Shown here piece after piece: positions 1 to 8,967 of a stretch of DNA of 64,000 bases. The notes under the pieces were generated by a model, which made no database searches, was not told where the DNA came from, and worked only from the letters and a program-made list of their open reading frames with translations. Numbering within the stretch: the stretch's first letter is position 1; each line of letters starts with the position of its first letter. This DNA comes from CBDCWA01 sp965223255 (lineage in GTDB: Bacteria > Pseudomonadota > Alphaproteobacteria > Rhizobiales > Hyphomicrobiaceae), in NCBI GenBank assembly GCA_965223255.1, contig CBDCWA010000004.1, positions 2,542,001 to 2,606,000 on the forward strand. The letters run 5' to 3'. The position numbers and the translations under genes are program-made.

Positions 1-1
1 C

Positions 2-85
2 GTCGAACCAAGCTCCGTGTTCAGCATGGGCCCGCCTTATCTGGACGAAACCGGCAACGTCAAATTCGGAGAGCCACCCAAATAG
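2..85 (+). CDS. 3' end of an unidentified CDS (partial, cut by window edge)
   Basis: The frame beginning at base 2 is open to a TAG at 83-85 and gives 27 residues ending VKFGEPPK. It stops six bases before the stop codon of the opposing thiolase gene, so the two genes converge with almost no gap, which supports this frame as coding. The fragment is too short to name a family. The start and nearly all of the protein lie to the left of the window. Confidence 0.45.
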   Translation, partial: VEPSSVFSMGPPYLDETGNVKFGEPPK

Positions 86-90
86 CCGAC

Positions 91-1230
91 TTACAGGCTC
101 AGGATGTTGATCGAGCATGCGCCATGATCGACGCCGGCGATGCCGCCTCCGGTGCAATGCGCGAGGGCGACTTTGGCGCCCTCAACCTGCCGTTTATCGG
201 CCTCGCCGCGCAGCTGCCACGTCAATTCGACCAATTGGGCAGCCCCGGTGGCGCCAACCGGATGGCCCTTGCACAACAACCCGCCGCTTGGGTTGACCGG
301 TATGCGCCCGCCAATCGACGTCTCCCCACGCTCCAGCAGCGATATAGCCTCACCGCGTTGGCAAAATCCGAACCCCTCATAATAGAGGAGCTCAGCGATT
401 GTGAAAGCGTCGTGCAGTTCGGCGACGTCTATGTCACCAGGCCCAACCCCAGCCTCTTCGTAAGCTTGCGCGGCGGCGCGGATAGTGATTTCGGGCGTGG
501 TCATGTCACGAAAGCCGGTCTTGTAGAGCCCGGAGTTGAGGACAGATGCTTTGATCCAGACCGGCGGTTTGCTGAGCCGTTTCGCAACCTCTCCGCTGCA
601 AAGGACCAGAGCAGCTGCGCCATCACCGGTCGGACAGCAGTGTAATAGTGTGAACGGATCCGCAATGGGTCGTGCCGCCATGACCTCCTCCAGCGTCACG
701 ACGTTCTGATATTGCGCATAGGGATTGAGTGCCGCATGATTGTGGGCTTTGACGGCGACCTTGCTCAGTTGTTCTTTTGTGATTTTGTGTTCATGGAGAT
801 AGCGATTGGCGCGCATAGCGTAGAGCGCCGGCATTGTCAGTCCGACAGCAACATCCCAATCATCCGCCTGCCCAGGCAGGACCCCACCGCCGAGTGCAGT
901 AAGCTTGTCGATCCCGGCGACAAGCGCCACATCCCATTTGCCCTCAGCAATCGCAAGATAGGCTTCCCGAAATGCTGTACCACCGCTGGAACATGCATTC
1001 TCACAATTGACCACCGGTAAGCCCAACAGACCAAGCGGGCGTAACACGCGCTGGCCGACCAATCGCCCGCTATAGGCAGAGCCGCAATAAAAGGCTTCGA
1101 TGGCTTCGCGCCCGAGGCCCGAGTCTTCAACCGCCGCCTTCGCAATTGGCCAACCGAGATCTTGGACAGAAGTGTCCGGATATTTCTTAATACGGCACAT
1201 GGCAGCGCCGGCGATCGCCACATCACGCAT
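91..1230 (-). CDS. thiolase family protein (SCP2/SCPx-type acetyl-CoA acyltransferase-like)
   Basis: Thiolase-fold enzyme of about 379 residues, expected to cleave or form acyl-CoA C-C bonds in the cytoplasm. The nucleophilic cysteine lies in NACSSGG (about residue 80). An HDAF motif (about 273), a GHPVGATG motif (about 323) and AHCTGGG (about 359) follow in the order seen in SCP2-type thiolases. I place the start at the ATG at 1230, preceded by GGAGG five bases upstream; a GTG at 1242 is in frame but lacks a good ribosome site. This start overlaps the end of the DUF35 gene by 8 bp, so the two are probably translationally coupled. Thiolases paired with DUF35 proteins commonly act in sterol side-chain or aromatic-acid CoA pathways. 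The substrate is unknown; it could be a non-decarboxylating lipid-transfer-like thiolase instead of a true beta-ketothiolase. Confidence 0.88.
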   Translation of the reverse strand: MRDVAIAGAAMCRIKKYPDTSVQDLGWPIAKAAVEDSGLGREAIEAFYCGSAYSGRLVGQRVLRPLGLLGLPVVNCENACSSGGTAFREAYLAIAEGKWDVALVAGIDKLTALGGGVLPGQADDWDVAVGLTMPALYAMRANRYLHEHKITKEQLSKVAVKAHNHAALNPYAQYQNVVTLEEVMAARPIADPFTLLHCCPTGDGAAALVLCSGEVAKRLSKPPVWIKASVLNSGLYKTGFRDMTTPEITIRAAAQAYEEAGVGPGDIDVAELHDAFTIAELLYYEGFGFCQRGEAISLLERGETSIGGRIPVNPSGGLLCKGHPVGATGAAQLVELTWQLRGEADKRQVEGAKVALAHCTGGGIAGVDHGACSINILSL

Positions 1231-1654
1231 CGCTGCCTCCATCGATCACTTCGAAGCAATGGCTCATCACCACGCCGCCATCTTCGCTACGCGAAACTTC
1301 CTTGATCTGTAGTCTGACACGGCTGTCCATTTTGGGCAGATCATCCGGGTCATAGTTGAGCGGTGCAGAGACCCTGACGCCGTCGTCAAGGTCGACATAC
1401 GAGACCGCATAGGGCGTCTGCCAGCCTTTGCGTGCCACATGCAGAATTGTGTAGGCATAAAGCACGCCCGTCGTCGCAAGCGTCTTGGCCTCGATAGTCT
1501 CGGACCAGCAGTTGGCGCACACCTTGGGTTTTGGAAACACAACGTTGCCGCAATTGGCGCACGCACCACCCTCAAGCTGCGGGGCGCCGTCGCGATCAAA
1601 GACGACTGAATGCGGCAGCAGCCACGATATGCCGTCATCTGCCTCACTGGTCAT
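1223..1654 (-). CDS. Zn-ribbon / OB-fold protein (DUF35 family)
   Basis: A 143-residue DUF35 protein. The N-terminal zinc ribbon is visible as C32-x2-C35-x10-C46-x2-C49, followed by a short OB-fold (about residues 55-135). DUF35 proteins bind thiolases or hydratases and are thought to help place acyl-CoA substrates. This gene directly precedes a thiolase gene and overlaps it by 8 bp, as is usual for such pairs. It is divergent from the CaiB/BaiF gene, so the roughly 130 bp between them must hold promoters for both directions. Family assignment is firm; the actual ligand is not known. Confidence 0.88.
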   Translation of the reverse strand: MTSEADDGISWLLPHSVVFDRDGAPQLEGGACANCGNVVFPKPKVCANCWSETIEAKTLATTGVLYAYTILHVARKGWQTPYAVSYVDLDDGVRVSAPLNYDPDDLPKMDSRVRLQIKEVSRSEDGGVVMSHCFEVIDGGSDA

Positions 1655-1787
1655 GACTTTGCCCTTCCTCCCCTATGATTGAACAAGCGACATGAACGCA
1701 TTACTCTGGCGGCGTCAATATGACCGCATAATATCGTGATCCGCGATGACATCTGCCCATCCCGCCTCTTGGGCAAGGAGTGAGACA

Positions 1788-2999
1788 ATGCCCAATGGCA
1801 CCGGCGCGCTAAGTCATTTGCGCGTGCTAGATCTTACGGTTTTTCTGTCGGGCCCCTATGCCACCCAATTACTGGGTGACCTTGGCGCAGAGATCATCAA
1901 GGTCGAACCCATAGATGGCGACCAGACCCGTAATTTGCCACCGAATTTTGTCGGCGATGATAGCGTCTATTATCACAGTCTCAATCGCAACAAGCGCAGC
2001 CTTGCGGTGAACCTGAGAACATCTGAGGGACAAGAAATTGTCCGAAAGCTGGCGGCCAAGGCTGATGTGCTGATTGAAAACAATCGCCCTGGGGGTATGG
2101 CCAAGTATGGTCTGGGTTACGAGGAATTGTGCGCCATCAACCCACGGTTGATTTACAGCTCGATAAGCGGCTTCGGCCAGGATGGCCCGGACGCAAACTT
2201 GCCGGCTTATGACATGGTGGTGCAGGCGATTTCGGGTGGCATGAGCCTTACAGGGGAACCTGACGGCAGGCCGGTTCGCGCTGGCATTCCCATTGGTGAT
2301 ATCGGTGCAGCGCTCCATGCGGTGATTGGAATTTTGGCCGCCCTCGAAGCACGTCATACGACAGGCAAAGGTCAGTATATCGACGTTGCCATGTTGGACG
2401 TTCAAGTCGCGATGTTGTGTTATCAAGCGGCGTATTACTTGGCGTCGAAAGATGTGCCCGCACCACAGGGTCGCGGTCACGCATCGATCCCGACATATCG
2501 GTCATTCACAGGTGGCGATGGTCGAGACTTTGTCATTTGCGCTAACACGGACCGCATGTGGCGGTCGTTGTGCGAGGTTGTCGGGCGCGATGATTTAGCG
2601 AACGATCCGCGTATGAGCACGCGTCCCAAACGCTATGAGCACCGTTTCGAAATCTGGCAGGCGCTAGAGGCGGCGTTCGCTCAAAAGCCGGCTGCCGACT
2701 GGGTTGCCCTATTGCGCAAGGCTGCGGTTCCGGTAGGTGAGGTTAACACTCTAGACCGGGCACTATCGAACCCACAAATCAGGCACAGGAACATGGTGCT
2801 CGATATTACCGGCGAAGATGGCCTGCATGTCGAGGTCGCAGGCAATCCAATAAAAATGCCGGACTATCCCGAGCGCGATCATGACTTTCCACCGCGCCTG
2901 GGCGCTGATACCAAGGACGTGCTGTCGCGTGAGCTGTCGTTGAGCGACGCCGAGATAGAAGCGCTTGTTGCAGCCGGCGCGATTGCTAGCGCGCGCTAA
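1788..2999 (+). CDS. CaiB/BaiF family CoA-transferase
   Basis: Family III CoA-transferase of about 403 residues that would move CoA between carboxylic acids. It starts with the family hallmark region around RVLDLTVFLSGPYATQLLGD and IIKVEP. The conserved aspartate that forms the acyl-enzyme lies in YDMVVQA (about residue 142). I prefer the ATG at 1788, preceded by AAGGAG at a good distance, over the ATG at 1746, which would add 14 non-conserved residues. It opens the plus-strand run of hydrolase, UbiD decarboxylase and cupin protein and probably activates an aromatic or dicarboxylic acid made in this pathway. The exact acid is not readable from the sequence. Confidence 0.9.
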   Translation: MPNGTGALSHLRVLDLTVFLSGPYATQLLGDLGAEIIKVEPIDGDQTRNLPPNFVGDDSVYYHSLNRNKRSLAVNLRTSEGQEIVRKLAAKADVLIENNRPGGMAKYGLGYEELCAINPRLIYSSISGFGQDGPDANLPAYDMVVQAISGGMSLTGEPDGRPVRAGIPIGDIGAALHAVIGILAALEARHTTGKGQYIDVAMLDVQVAMLCYQAAYYLASKDVPAPQGRGHASIPTYRSFTGGDGRDFVICANTDRMWRSLCEVVGRDDLANDPRMSTRPKRYEHRFEIWQALEAAFAQKPAADWVALLRKAAVPVGEVNTLDRALSNPQIRHRNMVLDITGEDGLHVEVAGNPIKMPDYPERDHDFPPRLGADTKDVLSRELSLSDAEIEALVAAGAIASAR

Positions 3000-3033
3000 C
3001 GGGCAACGGATGATAAACGGGGAAATACATTCA

Positions 3034-3819
3034 ATGCGATTTCGTCTTAAGTCTGGACTAACCTTGAACTATCGCACACGTGGCGCCGGCCGCGTTGTCG
3101 TATTCCTCCATCCAATTGGTTGCCAACTCGGAATTTGGGATGGCGTCATAGGTGAACTCGAAGACGTCTGTCGCCCCCTCGCCATCGATTTTCGCGGCCA
3201 TGGCGGGAGCGAATTCGACGGCCAACCGTTTACGCTCGCCGATCTTGCCGGCGACGTGATCGAGATGATCAATGCACTTACGAACGCGCCCGTTGTCGTT
3301 GCCGGCTGCTCAATGGGCGGCATGGTCACCCAGGGCGTGGCCGCAACAGCGCCGGAGCTTATATCAGGATTTGTTATCGCCAACACCGGCCATATTCGCG
3401 ATGAGGCGGGCCGCAAGATGATGGAGGCGCGCGCCGATGCGGTGGCAACGGGGATGGCGGCTGGCATGGAAACAACGTTGGCCCGATGGTTCTCAGAGCG
3501 CTATCGCTTGGAAAACCCCGACGCTGTCAGGCGCGCGCGCGAATGGCTGGCGGAAGGCGACCCGGTCGTGCATAGCCACGGCTGGCGCGCCATTGGCGGT
3601 CTGAATTTCAACGAGCGTCTTGAAGCGCTGGACAAGCCATCGCTGGTGATTTCCGGCAGCGAAGACCAATCGGTTGGTACCGATGTCATGAAGTCGATGG
3701 CCGCTGCCCTCAAGCATTGCACCTATCATGAAATTGCTGGCGCCGGTCATCTGTCACCGCTTGAACAGCCACGCCAGTTTGCAAAGGCCGTGCGGGAATT
3801 CTTGGCAACTTTGCCGTAA
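3034..3819 (+). CDS. alpha/beta hydrolase (3-oxoadipate enol-lactonase-like)
   Basis: A 261-residue alpha/beta hydrolase. The nucleophile elbow is GCSMGG (Ser93), with Asp211 in GSEDQS and His239 in GAGHLSP completing the triad; the oxyanion region is FLHPIG near residue 25. Size and motif spacing resemble 3-oxoadipate enol-lactonases and related carboxylesterases. The start at 3034 has GGGGAA about ten bases upstream; an in-frame start at 2965 would overlap the CoA-transferase gene. It lies 34 bp after the CoA-transferase and before UbiD, so ring-fission product hydrolysis is a reasonable guess, but the substrate is unproven. Confidence 0.85.
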   Translation: MRFRLKSGLTLNYRTRGAGRVVVFLHPIGCQLGIWDGVIGELEDVCRPLAIDFRGHGGSEFDGQPFTLADLAGDVIEMINALTNAPVVVAGCSMGGMVTQGVAATAPELISGFVIANTGHIRDEAGRKMMEARADAVATGMAAGMETTLARWFSERYRLENPDAVRRAREWLAEGDPVVHSHGWRAIGGLNFNERLEALDKPSLVISGSEDQSVGTDVMKSMAAALKHCTYHEIAGAGHLSPLEQPRQFAKAVREFLATLP

Positions 3820-3892
3820 CCGGAATTAAGCGCACGATCGCGTCGATTACCAAGGCGTGGCGTGACATTGGGATCTAAAGGAAACGCATCCG

Positions 3893-5533
3893 ATGACAAA
3901 GAGTACCGCCCCCCGTACACTGGCAGAGCACATCGATATACTCGATGCCGCAGGGCTGTTGGTCCGCATTGATAAACCAATCAATAAAGATAGCGAATTG
4001 CATCCCCTCGTCAGATTGCAATTCTTGGGCGGCATTGCGGATGAGGATCGCAAGGCCTTCCTGTTCACCAATGTCGTCGACGCCAAAGGGCGCAAATATG
4101 ATATGCCGGTTTTGTTGGGCGCCTTGTCATCCTCGCGCGAGATATACGCGATGGGGATGGGGTGTGCACCTGAAGAGATTGGTGACAGATGGCAGCATGC
4201 CATGACCAATCCGATTGCACCGGTTGAAATTGGTCAGGCGCCCTGCCAGCAGGTTGTGATAAGCGGCGATGAACTTAAAGAGCCGGGCGGTGGTGTTGGT
4301 AAATTGCCGGTACCAGTGTCGACGCCTGGCTTTGATGCTGCGCCCTATTTGACGGCCACCCTCTGCATTACCAAAGATCCCGACAGCGGCGTTCAGAACA
4401 TGGGCATGTATCGCGCCGCATTGAAAGCGCCGGATCGATTGGCCGTTCGTATGGTGGCCCGTCCCGGTGGTGCCGGCGGTTGGCTACACTGGCTGAAGTA
4501 TCGCGAGCGCAAAGAAAAGATGCCGATCGCCATCGTCGTTGGTGCCGCACCGGTCGTCGCCTTCACCTCGCCGCAGAAAATGGCAATCGACACTGACGAG
4601 CTGGCAATTTCTGGCGGCTTGGCGGGCGAAGCGATTGAGACGATCCGCTGCAAGACCGTCGATCTTCAGGTGCCGGCTAATGCTGAAATCGTCATCGAAG
4701 GTGAAATCGAAGCCGGCACCTTGGAGCCCGAAGCACCGTTTGGTGAAAGCAATGGCTACGTCGCATTGGAATCCTTCAACATGCCAATGCGCGTCACCGC
4801 GATTACGCATCGCAAGGACGCCGTTTTCAACGCCATCATCAGCCAGGTCACGCCGAGCGAATCAAGTATGATCAAAAAGGTGGCCTATGAGCCGCTGTTC
4901 CTGCGCCATTTATCGAAGGAGCTGTCGATCAAGGGCATTCGCGAAGTGGCGATGCATGAGCCATTGACCAACCTACGCCCGATCGTGTTCTTGAAATTCG
5001 ACTACGGCACGCCAACAACCGAGATATGGCGCGGCTTGCAAGGCGCTTCGACGCTCTTGGCTTACTGTGGAAAGATCGTCGTCGCTGTCAGCGATGATAT
5101 TGATCTTCGTTCGGTCGACGCGATCCTGTGGTCGATTGCCTACCGCTCCAAGCCACACAAGGACGCGTTGATCATCCCCAACAAGGCCGGCGCCCAGGGC
5201 TCCCAGTATGAGCAGGGCGACCGAACGGATTCCTGTTTGTTGATCGATGCCACCCGCAAGCGCGACATGGCACCACTGGCGCTGCCGCGCAAGGAATACA
5301 TGCAACGCGCACAGCAACTGTGGGCCGAGCTTGACCTGCCGGAGTTGCGTCTCAATTCGCCTTGGCATGGATATACACTTGGCCATTGGACTGATGAATG
5401 GGAGCGGTTTGCACGCCGCACAGTTGCCGGAGATTGGGAAGAGAACGGCCGCGAAACGTTGGCCAGACAGCGCGACGGCTTGGAGGCAGAAACAGCCGTC
5501 TGGGTAGTCGAACCTGAGGACAAAAAAACCTAA
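3893..5533 (+). CDS. UbiD family decarboxylase
   Basis: A 546-residue UbiD-type (de)carboxylase, expected to use prenylated FMN to remove or add a carboxyl group on an aromatic or alpha,beta-unsaturated acid. The region PEAPFGESNGY holds the family's conserved Glu (Glu285). Its length is slightly above the usual 480-500 residues. An AAGGAAA-type ribosome site precedes the ATG. No UbiX-type flavin prenyltransferase is in this window, so the cofactor must come from elsewhere. Downstream lies a cupin gene and, convergent, an SDR/Rieske pair. Together they suggest catabolism of a hydroxylated benzoate or phthalate-like acid. Confidence 0.92.
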   Translation: MTKSTAPRTLAEHIDILDAAGLLVRIDKPINKDSELHPLVRLQFLGGIADEDRKAFLFTNVVDAKGRKYDMPVLLGALSSSREIYAMGMGCAPEEIGDRWQHAMTNPIAPVEIGQAPCQQVVISGDELKEPGGGVGKLPVPVSTPGFDAAPYLTATLCITKDPDSGVQNMGMYRAALKAPDRLAVRMVARPGGAGGWLHWLKYRERKEKMPIAIVVGAAPVVAFTSPQKMAIDTDELAISGGLAGEAIETIRCKTVDLQVPANAEIVIEGEIEAGTLEPEAPFGESNGYVALESFNMPMRVTAITHRKDAVFNAIISQVTPSESSMIKKVAYEPLFLRHLSKELSIKGIREVAMHEPLTNLRPIVFLKFDYGTPTTEIWRGLQGASTLLAYCGKIVVAVSDDIDLRSVDAILWSIAYRSKPHKDALIIPNKAGAQGSQYEQGDRTDSCLLIDATRKRDMAPLALPRKEYMQRAQQLWAELDLPELRLNSPWHGYTLGHWTDEWERFARRTVAGDWEENGRETLARQRDGLEAETAVWVVEPEDKKT

Positions 5534-5648
5534 CGAAGGATCGCCGCCGCTGCAGTGTAGCGATGTGTACATCAACCGGCATCACGGTTGTCATTTCTGT
5601 AGACAGGCGACCGTCATGCCCAGCGATTGTGAGAGAACGGAGAGCACC

Positions 5649-6224
5649 ATGACCAATCGATTGCCCGCCTTTCAAGCCTTCATCGATGATTTGAGGGTCA
5701 TTTGGCAACGCGAAGCCGATACCGAATCGCGCATGCGGGCGGCTCAGCAACGGATGCGCGATCTGGTGATGGATGACACTATGAAGGCGGCCTCCGAGTC
5801 TTGGCCATCGACCGAAGGTCAGAATTTGCTGCTCTATGAGGATCCTGACCATGGGTTTGTGATCAATGCGGTGGTACGTGTGCCCGGGCGTACCGGCAGC
5901 GTTCACGATCATTCCGACGCTTGGGTCGTCTATGGTGTTATGGATGGCAGCGAAACCTTGGAGCGTTATGAGCGTCTCGATGACGGCAGCAAAGAGGGCT
6001 ACGCCGAGGTACGCATGGTCAGCGCGAGCGAAGGGCGCCAGGGCTCAGTGGATCTCGTCGGCCCATATGAAATCCATGCCGAGCAAGGCGGCCCGGCGCG
6101 TTCTGTCGCAATGATCCTGCGCAGTCAGCGGCTGGTCGGACGCGTTCTTCAAAACGGCTATGATCCGAAGGCCAAGACGGTGGTGCAGCGCTCAGGCCCG
6201 GAGCAGGTGCCCTATCATGTCTGA
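5649..6224 (+). CDS. cupin-fold protein (cysteine-dioxygenase-like)
   Basis: A 191-residue protein with a single predicted cupin domain. A metal-binding cupin motif is suggested by the HDHSDAW segment near residue 86 followed by a glycine-rich turn and Glu. The overall layout resembles small cupin proteins related to cysteine-dioxygenase-type enzymes that sit in aromatic catabolic clusters. The ATG at 5649 follows GAACGGAGAG; an upstream in-frame start at 5565 adds a cysteine-rich stretch without support. It lies 115 bp after UbiD and converges with the SDR gene 12 bp away. It might be a ring-cleaving or thiol dioxygenase, or simply a non-enzymatic cupin; I cannot decide. Confidence 0.7.
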   Translation: MTNRLPAFQAFIDDLRVIWQREADTESRMRAAQQRMRDLVMDDTMKAASESWPSTEGQNLLLYEDPDHGFVINAVVRVPGRTGSVHDHSDAWVVYGVMDGSETLERYERLDDGSKEGYAEVRMVSASEGRQGSVDLVGPYEIHAEQGGPARSVAMILRSQRLVGRVLQNGYDPKAKTVVQRSGPEQVPYHV

Positions 6225-6236
6225 GTATGGTGCCGA

Positions 6237-7001
6237 CTATATGGACGTATAGCCGCCATCGACGAACATATCCGACCCGGTCATGAAGCTTGCGTCATCG
6301 CTTGCAAGGAAGGCAGCGGCGGCCGCGATCTCATGCGGTTGGCCCAACCGGCCAATCGGATGGCGCGGAATATATTTCTCGCGCACCACGTCCATTGACG
6401 GATGCCGCTCAAGCAAACGGTTGGTTTCGATCGCACCGGGAGAAATGCTGTTGGCGCGGATGTTGTGTGCCGCGAAATCGATGGCGACCGATTTGGTCAA
6501 TTGTTTAATCGCCCCCTTGGTCGCGAGATAGCCGGGCCTGCCGGGCACCGCGACACTACCAAATGTCGAGGCGATATTTATAACGCTCCCGCCGCCGCTG
6601 TTGATCATATGGGGAATGCCGTATTTGCAGCCGAGGAAGACGCTTGAAAGGTTGACCGACAATTCCTTTTCCCATTGCGCAAACGCCATTTCGACCACGT
6701 TTGCCAGGTCACCTCCGGTGGCGGCCGCATTGACGATGATATCCAGTCGGCCAAAGCGGGCGATGAGGTCATCAAAAGATTTCTTGACGAAGGCTTCGTT
6801 TGCCGCGTCACCGGCCGAAGCTGCTCCGCGATCGGGATGCGTCGCATTGATCTCTTCGACGGTTGCATTGACGGCAGCTTCATTGACATCGACGCACCAA
6901 ACGCTGGCGCCGTCGTCAGCAAAACGTCGTGCAATGGCGCCGGCTATACCACCGCCGGCGGCCGAGACAAAAGCCACCTTACCGGCAAGTTTCCCGCTCA
7001 T
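6237..7001 (-). CDS. SDR family oxidoreductase
   Basis: Classical short-chain dehydrogenase of 254 residues. The Rossmann glycine motif is the variant SAAGGGIAG near residue 13; NAA at 91-93, Ser145, Tyr158 and Lys162 form the usual structural and catalytic set. The C-terminus carries the GSDMFVDGGYTS signature of the classical family. Its start overlaps the stop of the Rieske oxygenase by 4 bp (ATGA type), so the two are translated together. A dehydrogenase next to a Rieske oxygenase commonly re-aromatises a cis-dihydrodiol or oxidises an alcohol product; that role is inferred. Confidence 0.92.
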   Translation of the reverse strand: MSGKLAGKVAFVSAAGGGIAGAIARRFADDGASVWCVDVNEAAVNATVEEINATHPDRGAASAGDAANEAFVKKSFDDLIARFGRLDIIVNAAATGGDLANVVEMAFAQWEKELSVNLSSVFLGCKYGIPHMINSGGGSVINIASTFGSVAVPGRPGYLATKGAIKQLTKSVAIDFAAHNIRANSISPGAIETNRLLERHPSMDVVREKYIPRHPIGRLGQPHEIAAAAAFLASDDASFMTGSDMFVDGGYTSI

Positions 7002-8011
7002 GCTGCACTGCTCCTCTGTTCGGCTTCAAGCAGCCTCGCCACAAGTCGCCGGGCCTGGATCGTTGGCGCATCGGATTGGACATGCACGATCGGCGGATCG
7101 CCAAAACGGTCGACATTGCGCTGCGTCGCTTCCACCACACCGATATCTTCCGAAAACGTTTTTCGAATACCTGAGAGCTTCCGCGTGGTCTCCTCATCGT
7201 CGAGATTGAAGTTGCGCGCATTGGCCCAGAAGTGATGCGCTGTACGCTCGGTCTCGGGTGTGATGGCGTGTGAATTGTGGACCCGCAAGGCAATCGATGT
7301 CGCGCAAGCATCAACGGCTTGCCATCCGATATCGAATACGACGGCACTGGGCGGCAGATAGTGCCACCTGGTCCAGCCGTCTGCCGGACCAGTGATATTT
7401 CCAGCCTTTGCCCAAAGTTCGGGCGCATCGGCGTTCTTATAGACGCGCTCACATCTCAGCGTTTCGCCATCGCGGGTCACTTTAGGGGGCACCTTGAGCT
7501 TGGCCTTGGTGCCGAGGGAATCGGGATGCACAAACGGCGAGTGGGTCTGATCCAACTGAATATCCAGCAGCGCTTGGTAATGGCAGCCAACGTGAAACTG
7601 TCCAAAAATTGGCACCCAGCCCGGGTCATCGTGCCAGAACATATCCGGTATGGTGTCAGCATCGGCGCGCGCGGGATCACCCATCCAGATCCAAACCCAT
7701 TTATCGCGTTCCACGACCGGATAGGTTCTGACTGAAGCATCGTCCGGCACATCGTCCTGGCTCGGCACCTCCACGCACTTGCCATCGCCATCAAACCTAA
7801 AACCGTGATAACCGCACTCCACATGGCCGTCGATCAGCCGGCCGATCGACAACGGGGCATTGCGATGACAGCACCGGTCTTCGAGCGCCGCGGCCCTTCC
7901 ATTAGCAGCTCTGAATAGTATGACCGGTTCATCGAGGAGCGTGCGCCCAACCAGCCCTTGGTCGATCTCCTCCACAGTCGCCGCCACATACCAGGCATTC
8001 TTCACGAACAT
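6998..8011 (-). CDS. Rieske 2Fe-2S aromatic oxygenase (vanillate O-demethylase-like)
   Basis: A 337-residue Rieske oxygenase. The [2Fe-2S] site is Cys47-x-His49-x16-Cys66-x2-His69; the mononuclear iron site is DQTHSPFVH further down. The start at 8011 (MFVKNAWYVA) matches the usual beginning of vanillate O-demethylase/phthalate-dioxygenase-like proteins and has GAGGAG upstream. Such single-subunit enzymes need a separate reductase, and none is encoded here. It is the first gene of the two-gene unit with the SDR. The likely reaction is O- or N-demethylation or ring hydroxylation of an aromatic acid. Confidence 0.92.
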   Translation of the reverse strand: MFVKNAWYVAATVEEIDQGLVGRTLLDEPVILFRAANGRAAALEDRCCHRNAPLSIGRLIDGHVECGYHGFRFDGDGKCVEVPSQDDVPDDASVRTYPVVERDKWVWIWMGDPARADADTIPDMFWHDDPGWVPIFGQFHVGCHYQALLDIQLDQTHSPFVHPDSLGTKAKLKVPPKVTRDGETLRCERVYKNADAPELWAKAGNITGPADGWTRWHYLPPSAVVFDIGWQAVDACATSIALRVHNSHAITPETERTAHHFWANARNFNLDDEETTRKLSGIRKTFSEDIGVVEATQRNVDRFGDPPIVHVQSDAPTIQARRLVARLLEAEQRSSAA

Positions 8012-8265
8012 AGAGAACTCCTCACATTTCCACACACGCGAGATACCGTATGCTGTGGCGACGGTCGTGTTCGCCATCACAAAAATCGTGCCACAAGCGC
8101 CTGAGCCACGCAACAGACCGGGCCGGCCAAGCAACGGCATTGTTATTGCAGTCTCAGTAGCCAATCTCTGTTGTGTTCACAGATTATTAACCATCCTAAA
8201 ATAGCCATCGTAAATTGTCATTTGTCCGACGTTCGGTTGAGAGTTCGTGGCGTTTGGAGTTGCGT

Positions 8266-8895
8266 ATGTGTTTTGCGTTGAGCCGCTGCCTCTGGCAGCG
8301 CACCACCATAGTCGGCTTTCTCTTTTCGGTATTTGCGCTATCCATCACCGACCAGGGCGCGGTGGGCGAACCCGGTCCGCGGCTGATGCAACAAATGTAC
8401 GACTTGCATCGCCGAGGGCGCAACAAGGAGGCAATTTCTGTTGCCCATAAGATCAGCGCCGCCACGGAAAAGCGCTACGGCAAACAGCATGAACGCTACG
8501 CCCAGGCCTTGAGCAATCTGGCGCTTCTTTATGATATCGACAAGCGTCATCATCGTGCCGAGCGGTTATATCGCCGTGCCTTGCAGATCCTTGAAAAGCG
8601 TCGCGGCGTGTCAGACGCCCAGGTGGCCCAGGTGTTGAATAACTTGGCAGCCGCAGTTCTGGCGCAGTGCCGGCCTGGTCAGGCGGAGACTCTATACAAG
8701 AGGGCCGCCAAGATTTACTTGGCGATCGCCGGGCCAAACCATCCTGACACGCGTCGCGTGCACCAAAACCTGCAAAAGCTTGCAGGCGTGACGACACCAA
8801 AGGCCGGCACCTCAAGTCAAAACGCGGATGCCGATCGCGACTGGACCAAGCCGCAGCCTCGCCGCCTCCCTGCGATTGCAGCTTGCGCCACGTAA
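8266..8895 (+). CDS. secreted/periplasmic TPR protein
   Basis: About 209 residues from the ATG at 8266. A hydrophobic segment near residues 14-28 looks like a signal peptide or a single anchor. The middle consists of kinesin-light-chain-type TPR units, recognisable by ALSNLALLY, AERLYRRALQI, LNNLAAAVLAQ and AETLYKRA. Partners are unknown. It stands alone between divergent catabolic genes and convergent acs, with the hairpin at 8898-8928 just behind it. Confidence 0.75.
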   Translation: MCFALSRCLWQRTTIVGFLFSVFALSITDQGAVGEPGPRLMQQMYDLHRRGRNKEAISVAHKISAATEKRYGKQHERYAQALSNLALLYDIDKRHHRAERLYRRALQILEKRRGVSDAQVAQVLNNLAAAVLAQCRPGQAETLYKRAAKIYLAIAGPNHPDTRRVHQNLQKLAGVTTPKAGTSSQNADADRDWTKPQPRRLPAIAACAT

Positions 8896-8897
8896 GA

Positions 8898-8928
8898 AAG
8901 CGCGCCGGACAAAAGTCCAAGCGCGCTT
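8898..8928 (-). terminator. hairpin between TPR gene and acs (likely acs terminator)
   Basis: AAGCGCGC at 8898-8905 pairs with GCGCGCTT at 8921-8928, and inside it GGAC pairs with GTCC around an AAAA loop. On the minus strand the hairpin is followed by TTTCTT, which fits intrinsic termination of acs; the plus-strand side has no T-tract. It lies between two convergent stop codons. Confidence 0.7.
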
Positions 8929-8967
8929 AAGCCTGCGACTCTACCAAACAAGTCGCGGTATGATCGC

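Noticed and set aside
8453..8920. 155-codon minus-strand frame opposite the TPR gene
   Set aside because: It lacks family features, crosses the hairpin at 8898-8928, and the TPR pattern on the plus strand is clear.
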